From contig NZ_JASCRR010000002.1 in assembly GCF_030010215.1 (NCBI RefSeq), positions 248,001-312,000 of the forward strand: DNA of 64,000 nucleotides, given 5' to 3'. The stretch is from Tianweitania sp. UT-5YL-CI-8. GTDB taxonomy: Bacteria > Pseudomonadota > Alphaproteobacteria > Rhizobiales > Rhizobiaceae. Shown piece after piece: positions 9,953-18,402 of the stretch. The position numbers were made by a program, and so were the translations under genes. The notes under the pieces are model-generated. The model had not been told where the DNA came from. It saw nothing but the letters and a program-made list of their open reading frames with translations, and made no database searches. Position 1 is the stretch's first letter. Each line of letters opens with the position of its first letter.

Positions 9953-10082
9953 CGCATTGGCCCAGAGATTTGGACCAAGCATGGGGACCGGCTGGTGTAT
10001 GGAGACATGCCGGGCCGGCGTCATAGTTGCCCTCATGTGACGCCTCGGCCTCACGCCGTCCCCTTCTCGCATGGAGTTCCGC

Positions 10083-11579
10083 ATGTCTTCGCCCCAGGAC
10101 AAGCCGGACAAAACGCAGCCGATGCGTCCTCGGCGCGGCCAATTGACCGTTCTGTCACCAAGCGACGTCGAGCTTATCAACGATGCTGCGCTACATCTCC
10201 TGGAACAAGTAGGCTTTTCCGACGTCACGCCCAGCGGCGCCGAGGCAATGACCAGAGCCGGAGCCATCGTCGGCGCCGACGGGCGCATCCGTTTCCCGCG
10301 CCGGATGGTCCTGGCCAGTATCGACAAGGCGGCACGCGGCTTCACACTTTTCGGTCAAGATTCCAGTCACGATCTGCCGCTCGGTACATCGCGCGTGCAT
10401 TATGGCACGGCGGGCGCGGCGGTGCAGTTCGTCGAGGCCGAGACCGGCTTGTATCGCGAAGCGCGGCTTCAGGACCTATACGACGCGGCGCGCCTTGCCG
10501 AGAGCCTGGCGCATATTCATTTTTTCCAGCGGCCGATGGTGGCGCGCGACATCGCCGATCCCCTGGCGATGGACATCAACACCCTTTATGCCTGCCTCAG
10601 CGGCACGACCAAGCATGTCGGCACCAGCTTCGCCGTGCGCGAGCACGTCGCGCCTGCGCTCGACCTGATGCATATGGTGGCCGGCGGCGAAGCGAAATTC
10701 CGCGCCCGCCCTTTCGTGTCGAACTCCAACGCCTTCGTCATCTCGCCGATGCAGTTCGCGGAACAGGCCTGCGGCGTGCTGGAAGCATGCGTCGCCGGCG
10801 GACTGCCGATCCTGCTTCTGGCCACCGGTCAGCAAGGATCGACCGCGCCGCAAAGCCTGGCGGGCGCGGTTGCGCAGACGGTGGCCGAGGTGCTTGCCGG
10901 GCTGGTCTATGTCAACGCGCTGAAGCCAGGGCATCCAGCGATTTTCGGTGCGTGGCCCTTCGCGTCCGACCCACTCAGCGGAAAGATGGCCAGCGGTTCG
11001 GCCGAACAGGCGCTGCTGACCGCAGCCTGCGCTGAGATGGCAGGGTTCTACGACCTGCCCTGCGGTTCGGGCGCTGGGATGACCGAGGCAAGACTGCCCG
11101 ATATCCAGTCCGGCTACGAGAAGGGCATGACGGAGGTCATGGCCGGGTTTGCCGGGCTCGATCTGGTCTATGAGGCAGCTGGCATGCATGCGTCTCTGAA
11201 CGGGTTCTGCCACGAGAGCCTGATCCTCGATGACGACCTGATCGGCCAGTGCCTGCGCTGCCTCGAAGGCATCGAGGTCACCGGAGAGACGCTGGCGCTC
11301 GGCGAGATCGCCGCTGTCTGCGTCGACGGACCGCGCCATTATCTTGCCTCGGACGTTGCGGCACGGGACCAGCGCCATCGCCCCGTCCTGGCCGACCGGT
11401 CCGGCTTCCAGCAGCGGCAAACTTTCGATCAGCCCTCGATCGTGGCGCGCGCTGCGGTGGAGAAAAACCGGATTCTGAAGGCGTTCTTTCCAAAGCACAT
11501 CACCAAAACAACGGACGACCGGATACGCTCGCGTTTCGGCGACCTGATCCAACTGCCACGCGCTGCAATGGGCCTTTAA
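10083..11579 (+). CDS. MttB-family (trimethylamine methyltransferase-like) protein, non-pyrrolysine
   Basis: 498-aa member of the MttB/COG5598 superfamily, whose characterised members pass a methyl group from a quaternary or tertiary amine to a corrinoid protein. The frame has no in-frame amber codon, so it is of the non-pyrrolysine type (known relatives act on glycine betaine, proline betaine or carnitine). Family features seen: HYGTAGAAVQFVE, the FVSNSNAFVISP block and the GSGAGMTEARLPD block. The ATG at 10083 has GGAG 7 nt upstream. No corrinoid-binding partner or reductive activase lies in the window. Its substrate is unknown; the MocR upstream and transporter downstream suggest an imported amine. 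Confidence 0.82.
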   Translation: MSSPQDKPDKTQPMRPRRGQLTVLSPSDVELINDAALHLLEQVGFSDVTPSGAEAMTRAGAIVGADGRIRFPRRMVLASIDKAARGFTLFGQDSSHDLPLGTSRVHYGTAGAAVQFVEAETGLYREARLQDLYDAARLAESLAHIHFFQRPMVARDIADPLAMDINTLYACLSGTTKHVGTSFAVREHVAPALDLMHMVAGGEAKFRARPFVSNSNAFVISPMQFAEQACGVLEACVAGGLPILLLATGQQGSTAPQSLAGAVAQTVAEVLAGLVYVNALKPGHPAIFGAWPFASDPLSGKMASGSAEQALLTAACAEMAGFYDLPCGSGAGMTEARLPDIQSGYEKGMTEVMAGFAGLDLVYEAAGMHASLNGFCHESLILDDDLIGQCLRCLEGIEVTGETLALGEIAAVCVDGPRHYLASDVAARDQRHRPVLADRSGFQQRQTFDQPSIVARAAVEKNRILKAFFPKHITKTTDDRIRSRFGDLIQLPRAAMGL

Positions 11580-11722
11580 GCAGTGCACGACAGGGGTGAC
11601 CATGCGTCAGACATGCATGCCGAACATGGCTCTTGCACCGTTTTAACAATTGTCCTCAGCCGAATGGAGGGTTAAGGCGCCGGGAAACTTTATTACGAAA
11701 ATAGCCGCTTGAAAGTCATACA

Positions 11723-13039
11723 ATGTCCACGCAGCCCGTTTCCACGCAGCCTTTGAACTCGAAGGGCCGCGTCCTTTTCGCCAGCCTCATCGGCACGACG
11801 ATCGAATTCTTCGATTTCTATATCTACGCCACCGCCGCCGTAATCGTGTTCCCGCATTTGTTCTTCCCGGCGAGCGACGACACTTCTGCGATGCTGCAAT
11901 CGCTCGCCACTTTCGCTATCGCCTTTTTCGCGCGTCCCATCGGCGCTGCTATCTTCGGCCATTATGGCGACCGCATCGGCCGCAAGGCGACACTCGTCGC
12001 CGCCTTGATGACCATGGGTCTGTCCACCGTGCTCATCGGCCTGCTGCCGACCTACGAGTCCGTCGGCGTTCTGGCGCCGCTGCTCCTGGCTTTGTGCCGG
12101 CTCGGCCAGGGTCTCGGCCTCGGCGGCGAATGGGGCGGTGCTGTTTTGCTCGCTACCGAAAACGCACCGCGCGGCAAGACCGCCTGGTACGGCATGTTCC
12201 CGCAGCTCGGCGCGCCGATCGGCTTCATTTGCGCGACCGGCAGCTTCCTGCTGCTCAGCGATTTCCTGACCGACGAGCAGTTCTTTGCCTTCGGCTGGCG
12301 CATTCCTTTCATCGCCAGTGCATTACTGGTCTTCGTCGGGCTCTATGTGCGCCTCAAGATTTCGGAAACGCCCGCTTTCCAGAAGACGCTCGACAAGCAG
12401 GAGCGCGTTCGCGTGCCGCTGGTCTCGATCCTGACCGAACACAAGGCGGCGCTGCTGCTCGGCACCATCTGCGGCCTGGCCACCTTCGTGCTGTTCTATC
12501 TGATGACGGTGTTCTCGCTAAGCTGGGGCACGACGGCGCTTGGCTATACGCGCGGCGAATTCCTGCCCGTCCAGCTCGCCGGCGTCGTCTTCTTCGGCCT
12601 CACCATCCCGCTCTCGGCTCTCATGTCGGACCGCTACAGCGCGCGCAAAGTCCTGTTGTGGACGAGCGTTGTCATCGCAGCCTTCGGCTTCCTGTTCCTG
12701 CCGATGTTCGGCTCGGGCAATCTGTGGGTCATCGCGCTGTTTCTGGTCATCGGCTTCGGCCTGATGGGGCTGACCTATGGCCCGCTCGGCACCGCTCTCG
12801 CCGAACTGTTCCCGACCGAGGTGCGCTATACCGGCGCGTCGATGACGTTCAATCTGGCGGGCATCGTCGGAGCCTCGCTCGCGCCCTACATCGCGACCTG
12901 GCTCGCCACCAACCACGGCCTCTCATGGGTCGGCTACTACCTGACCATTGCCGGCATCCTGACGGCAATCTCCTTTGCCGCGGCCGGTTTCCTCTCGCAT
13001 CACCGCATCGACATTTCGCGGCACGCTGCGGGAAAATAG
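11723..13039 (+). CDS. MFS transporter, metabolite:H+ symporter (MHS/ProP-like)
   Basis: Inner-membrane transporter of the major facilitator superfamily, 438 aa with about 12 hydrophobic segments. It begins with the MHS-type TTIEFFDFYIYATAA first helix, carries the loop 2-3 motif GHYGDRIGRKATL, and has the RLGQGLGLGGEWGGAVL segment seen in ProP, KgtP and shikimate/betaine symporters. It lies 143 bp after the MttB-like gene and ends at a strong terminator, so it probably closes the MocR-MttB cassette. An amine or betaine cargo is inferred from context only; MHS members also carry dicarboxylates and aromatic acids. Confidence 0.85.
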   Translation: MSTQPVSTQPLNSKGRVLFASLIGTTIEFFDFYIYATAAVIVFPHLFFPASDDTSAMLQSLATFAIAFFARPIGAAIFGHYGDRIGRKATLVAALMTMGLSTVLIGLLPTYESVGVLAPLLLALCRLGQGLGLGGEWGGAVLLATENAPRGKTAWYGMFPQLGAPIGFICATGSFLLLSDFLTDEQFFAFGWRIPFIASALLVFVGLYVRLKISETPAFQKTLDKQERVRVPLVSILTEHKAALLLGTICGLATFVLFYLMTVFSLSWGTTALGYTRGEFLPVQLAGVVFFGLTIPLSALMSDRYSARKVLLWTSVVIAAFGFLFLPMFGSGNLWVIALFLVIGFGLMGLTYGPLGTALAELFPTEVRYTGASMTFNLAGIVGASLAPYIATWLATNHGLSWVGYYLTIAGILTAISFAAAGFLSHHRIDISRHAAGK

Positions 13040-13066
13040 CCCGAGCTAAGGCTCCATCTTGGACCA

Positions 13067-13099
13067 AAGCCCCACCGCGCCCGGCGCGGTGGGGCTTTT
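13067..13099 (+). terminator. Rho-independent terminator after the MFS gene
   Basis: Perfect 14-bp stem AAGCCCCACCGCGC / GCGCGGTGGGGCTT with a 3-nt loop, running into TTTT. It sits 28 bp after the MFS stop and marks the end of the MocR-MttB-MFS unit. Confidence 0.93.
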
Positions 13100-13217
13100 C
13101 ATTTCGCGACAGACCTGATCTTCATGGGCATCCGCCGGACCTGCAGCGCTGCATGCTCGCCATGGCCGTCATAAGCTGGTATCGGCACAACGCGTCAAAA
13201 GAGTCTGGAGCGAATGC

Positions 13218-14720
13218 ATGAACGAACCGTCGGTGAGGCCAGGTTTCCGAATGGAAACCGCGCTGATCTTGGCGACGGTCGTCCTGTTCACCCTGGCGCT
13301 GACGGTGCATGCGGATGTCTCGCGCATCAATCTCGATCGCCATGGCGACATGGTCGAGAATTACGCCTGGGGCACGTTGTGGCAGTGGGGCTACTACAAG
13401 CATCCGCCCTTCTTCGGATGGATGACGGCGGCGTGGTTCTCGGTCTTCCCACGCATCGAGACCAATTATTTCTTCTTTTCGGCGCTGAATTCAGCCCTTG
13501 CCCTGCTTGCGGTCTGGCGTATCGCGGCACGCTACGGCGATGCCCGGCTGCAACTGCTTGCGGTTTATTGCGCCGCCGTGGTGCCGCCCATCGCTTTCCT
13601 TGCCATCAAGTACAACGCCAATTCTGCGATGACGCCGGTCTGGGCCTGGCTGTTCGTATTCTACCTGCGCGGGCTGGAGCGCGGCAAACTCCTGGACGCC
13701 GCCATTCTTGGCATCCTCGCGAGCGTCGCCATGCTGACCAAATACCATTCCGGGGTGCTTCTGGCCGTCCTTTTCGCCCATGGCCTGTTCGACAAGAAGG
13801 CGCGGCCGCTGCTTTTGTCGCTGTTCGGAGCCGTGACGCTCGCAACCTTCCTGGCGCTGATGGTCCCGCATGTGCTGTGGCTGTTCCGGAACGAATTCCG
13901 CCCGTTCGTCTATGCCGCCAGCCAGGGCGACGGGCTGTGGTTCGACGTGTTCTACAGCGCAGTCAAATTCGTCTTCGCAATACCGCTCTATGCCCTGCCG
14001 GCGCTGCTTCTGGCGCTGTTCATGCACGACAAAACAGACATTTCCGTACCGGCTTACAGGCATGGCATCCGGTCCCTCACCGAGACCGTGCAAGGCCGCG
14101 CGCTGCTGGTCATGTGTGTCGGGCCGACCGTTCTGACCGTCATCCTGGGCATCGCCGCCGGGGCTGAAATCAGCGCGGGATGGTCGATCCCCTTCTACAC
14201 GCCGTTTTCGGTGCTGATCGCCTATCTGGTGCCCGCCGCCCTGCGGCAAACGAACATGAAGCGCGCAACTACAGCGGTCATGATCTATTTCGCTGCGATG
14301 ATCGGCTCGGCGCCCATCATCAAGTATTTCGAACGCGGCAACACCGTTTCCAATCTGTCGGTGCCCATCGCCAATGTCGCCAAGGCCGTGGACGGCATCT
14401 GGTCGCGCCAGGGCAGCGGACAGCCCGGCTTCTACATTGCCGGGGAAATCTTCCTGGCTAACGGCATCTCGTTCTACTCGAAATACGACCCGTTCATCAT
14501 TGAAGGCAATTCGCTGGCGTTTTCACGCGATTACGTGAACCGGCGGCTTCTCGCCCGAACCGGGGCCATGGCCATCTGCCTGTCCAGCGACGGTGAATGC
14601 GTCGCGGCGGTAGGCAAGATCATGCCGAAATCAGCATTCCGCCAGCCCCTGATCGTTCTGGGGCTGGATGGAAAGACGAAATGGCGTTTTACCGTCTGGA
14701 TCCTGCCGCCGCGCCACTGA
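13218..14720 (+). CDS. ArnT/PMT-like membrane glycosyltransferase (PMT_2 domain)
   Basis: Integral membrane glycosyltransferase of the GT-C fold (GT39/GT83 relatives), 500 aa with about 10-12 membrane segments. The N-terminal periplasmic loop DRHGDMVENYAWGTLWQWGYYKHPPFFGW matches the PMT_2 pattern with an acidic catalytic residue and a YYxHPP motif (positions about 34-66). Such enzymes move a sugar from a polyprenyl phosphate donor onto lipid A, a glycolipid or protein. The ATG at 13218 has GGAG 8 nt upstream. It stands alone between the terminator and the convergent fdsA. Donor and acceptor cannot be told. Confidence 0.8.
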   Translation: MNEPSVRPGFRMETALILATVVLFTLALTVHADVSRINLDRHGDMVENYAWGTLWQWGYYKHPPFFGWMTAAWFSVFPRIETNYFFFSALNSALALLAVWRIAARYGDARLQLLAVYCAAVVPPIAFLAIKYNANSAMTPVWAWLFVFYLRGLERGKLLDAAILGILASVAMLTKYHSGVLLAVLFAHGLFDKKARPLLLSLFGAVTLATFLALMVPHVLWLFRNEFRPFVYAASQGDGLWFDVFYSAVKFVFAIPLYALPALLLALFMHDKTDISVPAYRHGIRSLTETVQGRALLVMCVGPTVLTVILGIAAGAEISAGWSIPFYTPFSVLIAYLVPAALRQTNMKRATTAVMIYFAAMIGSAPIIKYFERGNTVSNLSVPIANVAKAVDGIWSRQGSGQPGFYIAGEIFLANGISFYSKYDPFIIEGNSLAFSRDYVNRRLLARTGAMAICLSSDGECVAAVGKIMPKSAFRQPLIVLGLDGKTKWRFTVWILPPRH

Positions 14721-14739
14721 CCGCACCAATTCGAGGCGG

Positions 14740-17619
14740 CTACTCCGCTGCCTCGAGCCGTCCTTCGATGCGGCGGCTCTGGCTAGCCTGCTCTTCGTAG
14801 TCTTCCTGCCATTGCGACGGGCCGTTGGACGGGCTGACCTGCACCGCCGTCACTTTGTATTCGGGGCAGTTCGTCGCCCAGTCCGAATAGTCGGTGGTGA
14901 TCACATTGGCCTGCGTGTCGGGGTGGTGGAATGTGGTGTAGACGACACCCGCCGCGACACGTTCCGTCACCAGCGCACGCAGCGCGGTCTCCCCCGCACG
15001 GCTCTGCAGCTTGATCCAATCGCCGTCGCGAATGCCGCGCTGTTCGGCGTCGTGCGGGTGGATTTCCAGCCGGTCCTCAGCATGCCAAAGAACGTTGGCC
15101 GTACGGCGGGTCTGCGCGCCGACATTGTACTGGCTCAGGATGCGGCCCGTGGTCAAAAGCAGCGGGAAGCGCGGCCCGGTCTTCTCGTCGGTCGCGACAT
15201 ATTCGGTGCGGATGAACTTGCCCCGGCCACGCACGAAGCCGCCGACATGCATGATCGGCGTGCCGTCCGGCGCCTGCTCGTTGCAGGGCCACTGCACCGA
15301 GCCTTTCTGCTCCAGCAACGCATAGGAGACGTTGGCGAAGCTCGGCGTCGTCTTGGCGACCTCGTCCATGATCTCGGAAGGATGGGCATAATTCCAATCC
15401 AGCCCCATGGCCTGGGCGAGCAGTTGGGTGACCTCCCAATCGGCATAGCCGTTCTTCGGCGCCATGACCTTCCGCACGCGGTTGATGCGGCGCTCGGCAT
15501 TGGTGAAGGTGCCGTCCTTCTCCAGGAAGGTCGAGCCGGGCAAAAAGACATGCGCGTAATTGGCCGTTTCGTTGAGGAACAGGTCGTGGACGACGACGCA
15601 TTCCATCGCCGCAAGACCGGCCGCGACATGCTTGGTGTCGGGATCGGACTGCAGGATGTCCTCGCCCTGGATATAGATGCCGCGGAACGTGCCTTCGACG
15701 GCGGCGTCCAGCATGTTGGGAATGCGCAGACCCGGCTCGGTGTCGAGCTTGACGTTCCACAGCGCCTCGTAGATGTCGCGCACCGCATCGCCCGTGACGT
15801 GGCGGTAGCCCGGCAATTCATGCGGGAACGAACCCATGTCGCAGGAGCCCTGGACGTTGTTCTGGCCGCGCAGCGGGTTCACGCCGACGCCGCGCCGGCC
15901 GATATTGCCGGTGGCCATGGCAAGGTTGGCAATGGCCATGACGGTGGTCGAACCCTGGCTGTGTTCGGTGACGCCCAGCCCGTAATAAATCGCGCCGTTG
16001 CCGCCTCGGGCATAGAGTCTTGCCGCCCCCCGGATCTTTTCTGCGGGAACGCCGCAGAGTTTCTCGATCTCTTCCGGCGAATTTCGGGGCTCGGCCACGA
16101 AAGCCGCCCAATCCTCGAATTCCGACCAATCGCAGCGCTCGCGGATGAATTTTTCGTCGAACAGGCCTTCGGTGACGATGACATGGGCGAGTGCGGTGAC
16201 GACGGCGACATTGGTGCCCGGCTTCAGCGGCAGGTGGAAATCGGCCCTGGCATGGACGGAGTTGACCGTCTCCGTTTCGCGCGGGTCGAGCACGATCAGC
16301 TTGGCACCCTGGCGGATGCGTTTCTTCATGCGCGATGCAAAGACCGGGTGGCCGGCGGAAGGGTTGGCGCCGATGACCATGATGACATCGGCTTCTTCGA
16401 CCGAATCGAAATCCTGCGTCCCGGCCGATGTGCCGTAGGTCTGGCCGAGGCCGTAGCCGGTCGGCGAATGGCAGACGCGGGCGCAGGTGTCGACATTGTT
16501 GTTGCGGAAACCCTGCCGGATCAGCTTCTGGACGAGATAGGTCTCCTCATTGGTACAGCGCGACGAGGTGATGCCGCCAATGGCGTTCTTGCCATACTGA
16601 TACTGGATGCGGCGGAACTCGGAGGCGATATGCGAAAAAGCCTCGTCCCAGGAAACCTCGCGCCAAGGGTCGGTAACCTTCTCGCGCACCATGGGATTGA
16701 GGATGCGGTCCTTGTGCGTGGCATAGCCATAGGCGAAACGACCCTTTACGCAGCTATGGCCGCGATTGGCCTTGCCGTCCTTCCACGGCACCATGCGCAC
16801 CAGTTCGTCGCCGCGCATTTCAGCCTTGAACGAGCAGCCGACGCCGCAATAGGCGCAGGTGGTGACCACCGAATGCTCGGGCTGGCCGATCGCAATGACG
16901 CTTTTTTCGGTCAGGGTCGCGGTCGGGCATGCCTGCACGCAGGCGCCGCAGGACACGCATTCCGACTCCATGAAGGGTTGGTGCATACCGGGCGAGACGC
17001 GGCTGCCGAACCCCCTGCCCTCAATGGTCAGCGCGAATGTGCCCTGCACTTCCTCGCAGGCGCGCACACAGCGCGAGCAGACGATGCATTTCGACGGATC
17101 GTAGGTGAAATAAGGGTTGCTCTCGTCCTTCGGCATCCAGCGGAAGTTTTCGGCTCCGTCGGCCTTGGCGCGAACGTGGTTCTCGCCCTCATAACCGTAA
17201 CGCACGTCGCGCAGGCCCACCGCGCCCGCCATGTCCTGCAATTCGCAGTCGCCATTGGCCGCGCAGGTCAGGCAGTCCAGCGGATGGTCCGAGATGTAAA
17301 GTTCCATCACGCCGCGGCGGATATCCTTGAGCCGGCTGGTCTGCGTCTTGACCACCATGCCCGGCATGACCGGCGTGGTGCAGGACGACGGCGTGCCGTT
17401 GCGGCCTTCGATCTCGACAAGGCACAGGCGACAGGAGCCGAAAGCATCGACCATGTCTGTGGCACACAACTTCGGAATGGCGATGCCGGCCTCCATCGAA
17501 GCCCGCATGATCGAGGTGCCTTCTGCCACCGTGACCTCGAAGCCGTCGACGGTCAGCGTGACCTGCTTTTCGGATTTCGAAGCGGGTGTGCCGTAGTCGA
17601 TTTCGTGAATCAGACCCAT
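14740..17619 (-). CDS. fdsA: NAD-dependent formate dehydrogenase, alpha (molybdenum) subunit
   Basis: Catalytic subunit of the soluble FdsABG(D) formate dehydrogenase, which oxidises formate to CO2 and reduces NAD+; 959 aa, the usual length. Order: N-terminal [2Fe-2S] domain (Cys cluster about residues 52-80), a DHPLDCLTCAANGDC segment, two [4Fe-4S] ferredoxin motifs (CIVCSRCVRAC, CVSCGACVQAC, about 178-231), a [4Fe-4S] CAYCGVGC (about 255), then the bis-MGD domains. The likely Mo-ligand Cys383 is in RVCHSPT, followed by the usual His. The ATG at 17619 has GGAG upstream. Unusually, it is cut off from fdsB by hicAB on the other strand and must have its own promoter beside the hicAB operator. 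Confidence 0.95.
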   Translation of the reverse strand: MGLIHEIDYGTPASKSEKQVTLTVDGFEVTVAEGTSIMRASMEAGIAIPKLCATDMVDAFGSCRLCLVEIEGRNGTPSSCTTPVMPGMVVKTQTSRLKDIRRGVMELYISDHPLDCLTCAANGDCELQDMAGAVGLRDVRYGYEGENHVRAKADGAENFRWMPKDESNPYFTYDPSKCIVCSRCVRACEEVQGTFALTIEGRGFGSRVSPGMHQPFMESECVSCGACVQACPTATLTEKSVIAIGQPEHSVVTTCAYCGVGCSFKAEMRGDELVRMVPWKDGKANRGHSCVKGRFAYGYATHKDRILNPMVREKVTDPWREVSWDEAFSHIASEFRRIQYQYGKNAIGGITSSRCTNEETYLVQKLIRQGFRNNNVDTCARVCHSPTGYGLGQTYGTSAGTQDFDSVEEADVIMVIGANPSAGHPVFASRMKKRIRQGAKLIVLDPRETETVNSVHARADFHLPLKPGTNVAVVTALAHVIVTEGLFDEKFIRERCDWSEFEDWAAFVAEPRNSPEEIEKLCGVPAEKIRGAARLYARGGNGAIYYGLGVTEHSQGSTTVMAIANLAMATGNIGRRGVGVNPLRGQNNVQGSCDMGSFPHELPGYRHVTGDAVRDIYEALWNVKLDTEPGLRIPNMLDAAVEGTFRGIYIQGEDILQSDPDTKHVAAGLAAMECVVVHDLFLNETANYAHVFLPGSTFLEKDGTFTNAERRINRVRKVMAPKNGYADWEVTQLLAQAMGLDWNYAHPSEIMDEVAKTTPSFANVSYALLEQKGSVQWPCNEQAPDGTPIMHVGGFVRGRGKFIRTEYVATDEKTGPRFPLLLTTGRILSQYNVGAQTRRTANVLWHAEDRLEIHPHDAEQRGIRDGDWIKLQSRAGETALRALVTERVAAGVVYTTFHHPDTQANVITTDYSDWATNCPEYKVTAVQVSPSNGPSQWQEDYEEQASQSRRIEGRLEAAE

Positions 17620-17667
17620 GGGAGGGCTCCTAGAAGGGCGCGGTCGGTCGAAACGGCAACATTGTAG

Positions 17668-17687
17668 TTCGCACAATTTTGTGCGAA
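17668..17687. promoter_or_regulatory. 20-bp inverted repeat, probable HicB operator
   Basis: TTCGCACAA-TT-TTGTGCGAA: 9-bp arms, perfect, with a 2-bp centre, 29 bp upstream of hicA. HicB antitoxins repress their own operon by binding such palindromes. On the plus strand it falls between a possible -35 TTGTAG (17662-17667) and the -10 region. It also lies 48 bp upstream of fdsA on the minus strand, so bound HicB could affect fdsA as well. Confidence 0.75.
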
Positions 17688-17716
17688 ATTACGTTTGTCC
17701 GGTTCCGGGAGGCAGG

Positions 17717-17911
17717 ATGAAGCGGGAGCAATTTCTTCGTGAACTTCGCAAGCTTGCCAAAGATCGCGACAAGGACATTGAGATTTTCAACGACCGCGGG
17801 AAAGGCTCCCACTACCGCGTAAAGCTTGATGGCAGGATGAGTACGGTCAAATCCGGAGAATTGTCTCCCGCCTATTTGAGGCTGGTCAAAAAGCAGCTCG
17901 GGCTTGAGTAG
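17717..17911 (+). CDS. hicA: HicA-like toxin (mRNA interferase)
   Basis: 64-aa small basic protein of the HicA family, whose members have a double-stranded-RNA-binding-like fold and cleave mRNA when not bound by HicB. The GKGSHYRV segment contains the conserved glycine and histidine typical of HicA catalysis. The ATG at 17717 has GGGAGG close upstream. It precedes hicB by 33 bp, the normal toxin-first order. The pair is inserted on the opposite strand between fdsB and fdsA and looks less GC-rich than its neighbours, suggesting acquisition. Confidence 0.85.
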   Translation: MKREQFLRELRKLAKDRDKDIEIFNDRGKGSHYRVKLDGRMSTVKSGELSPAYLRLVKKQLGLE

Positions 17912-17944
17912 ATCAGCAGGTTTAGAAGCAAGGAGAAAAGACCC

Positions 17945-18370
17945 ATGCTTTATGCGTTTCATGCAACGATCGAAGACGATCCCGATGGTGGTTTTCTTGT
18001 CACCTTCGCCGATGTCCCGGAAGCGATAACGGCCGGGGATACTCGGGACGAAGCACTCGAAAATGCTCGCGAGGCTCTCAGTCTTGCCCTTCGCGGAATC
18101 GCCCAGGATGGGAGAGATCTGCCGGAACCGCGCGCCGGCAAGGGCATTCCTATCGCGGTCGAGCCTGACGTTGCCGCCAAGCTTGCCCTGATCGAAGCTT
18201 TCCGACATGCCGGAATTGCGAAACACGACCTTGCGCGCCGACTTGGTAAAAGCGAGAATGAGGCTCGCCGACTTCTTGATCCTGATCACAACTCTAAGAT
18301 TGGGCCGTTGCAAGAAGCGTTGCGCGCATTGGGTCGCGAGATCGTCATCACGGTTCAGGACGCGGCGTAA
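17945..18370 (+). CDS. hicB: HicB-like antitoxin with C-terminal helix-turn-helix
   Basis: 141-aa antitoxin. The N-terminal partially degraded RNase H-fold domain shows the family pattern MLYAFHATIEDDPDGGFLVTFADVPEA with the alternating DEALENAREAL helix (about 38-48). The C-terminal half (about 70-135) has a helix-turn-helix, HDLARRLGKSENEARRLLD, for DNA binding. It neutralises HicA and, with it, should repress the operon at the palindrome upstream of hicA. It ends 32 bp from the convergent end of fdsB. Confidence 0.88.
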   Translation: MLYAFHATIEDDPDGGFLVTFADVPEAITAGDTRDEALENAREALSLALRGIAQDGRDLPEPRAGKGIPIAVEPDVAAKLALIEAFRHAGIAKHDLARRLGKSENEARRLLDPDHNSKIGPLQEALRALGREIVITVQDAA

Positions 18371-18402
18371 GCGCAGCTTGAGAGTTTTTTTGAGTATCTT
18401 CA

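Noticed and set aside
10083-11579. Pyrrolysine-containing trimethylamine methyltransferase
   Set aside because: The MttB-like gene has no in-frame TAG and no pyl genes are present, so pyrrolysine is not used.
14668-17667. A 999-codon open frame on the plus strand opposite fdsA
   Set aside because: Mirror frame of a high-GC gene; its translation has no domain and fdsA on the other strand has complete cofactor motifs.
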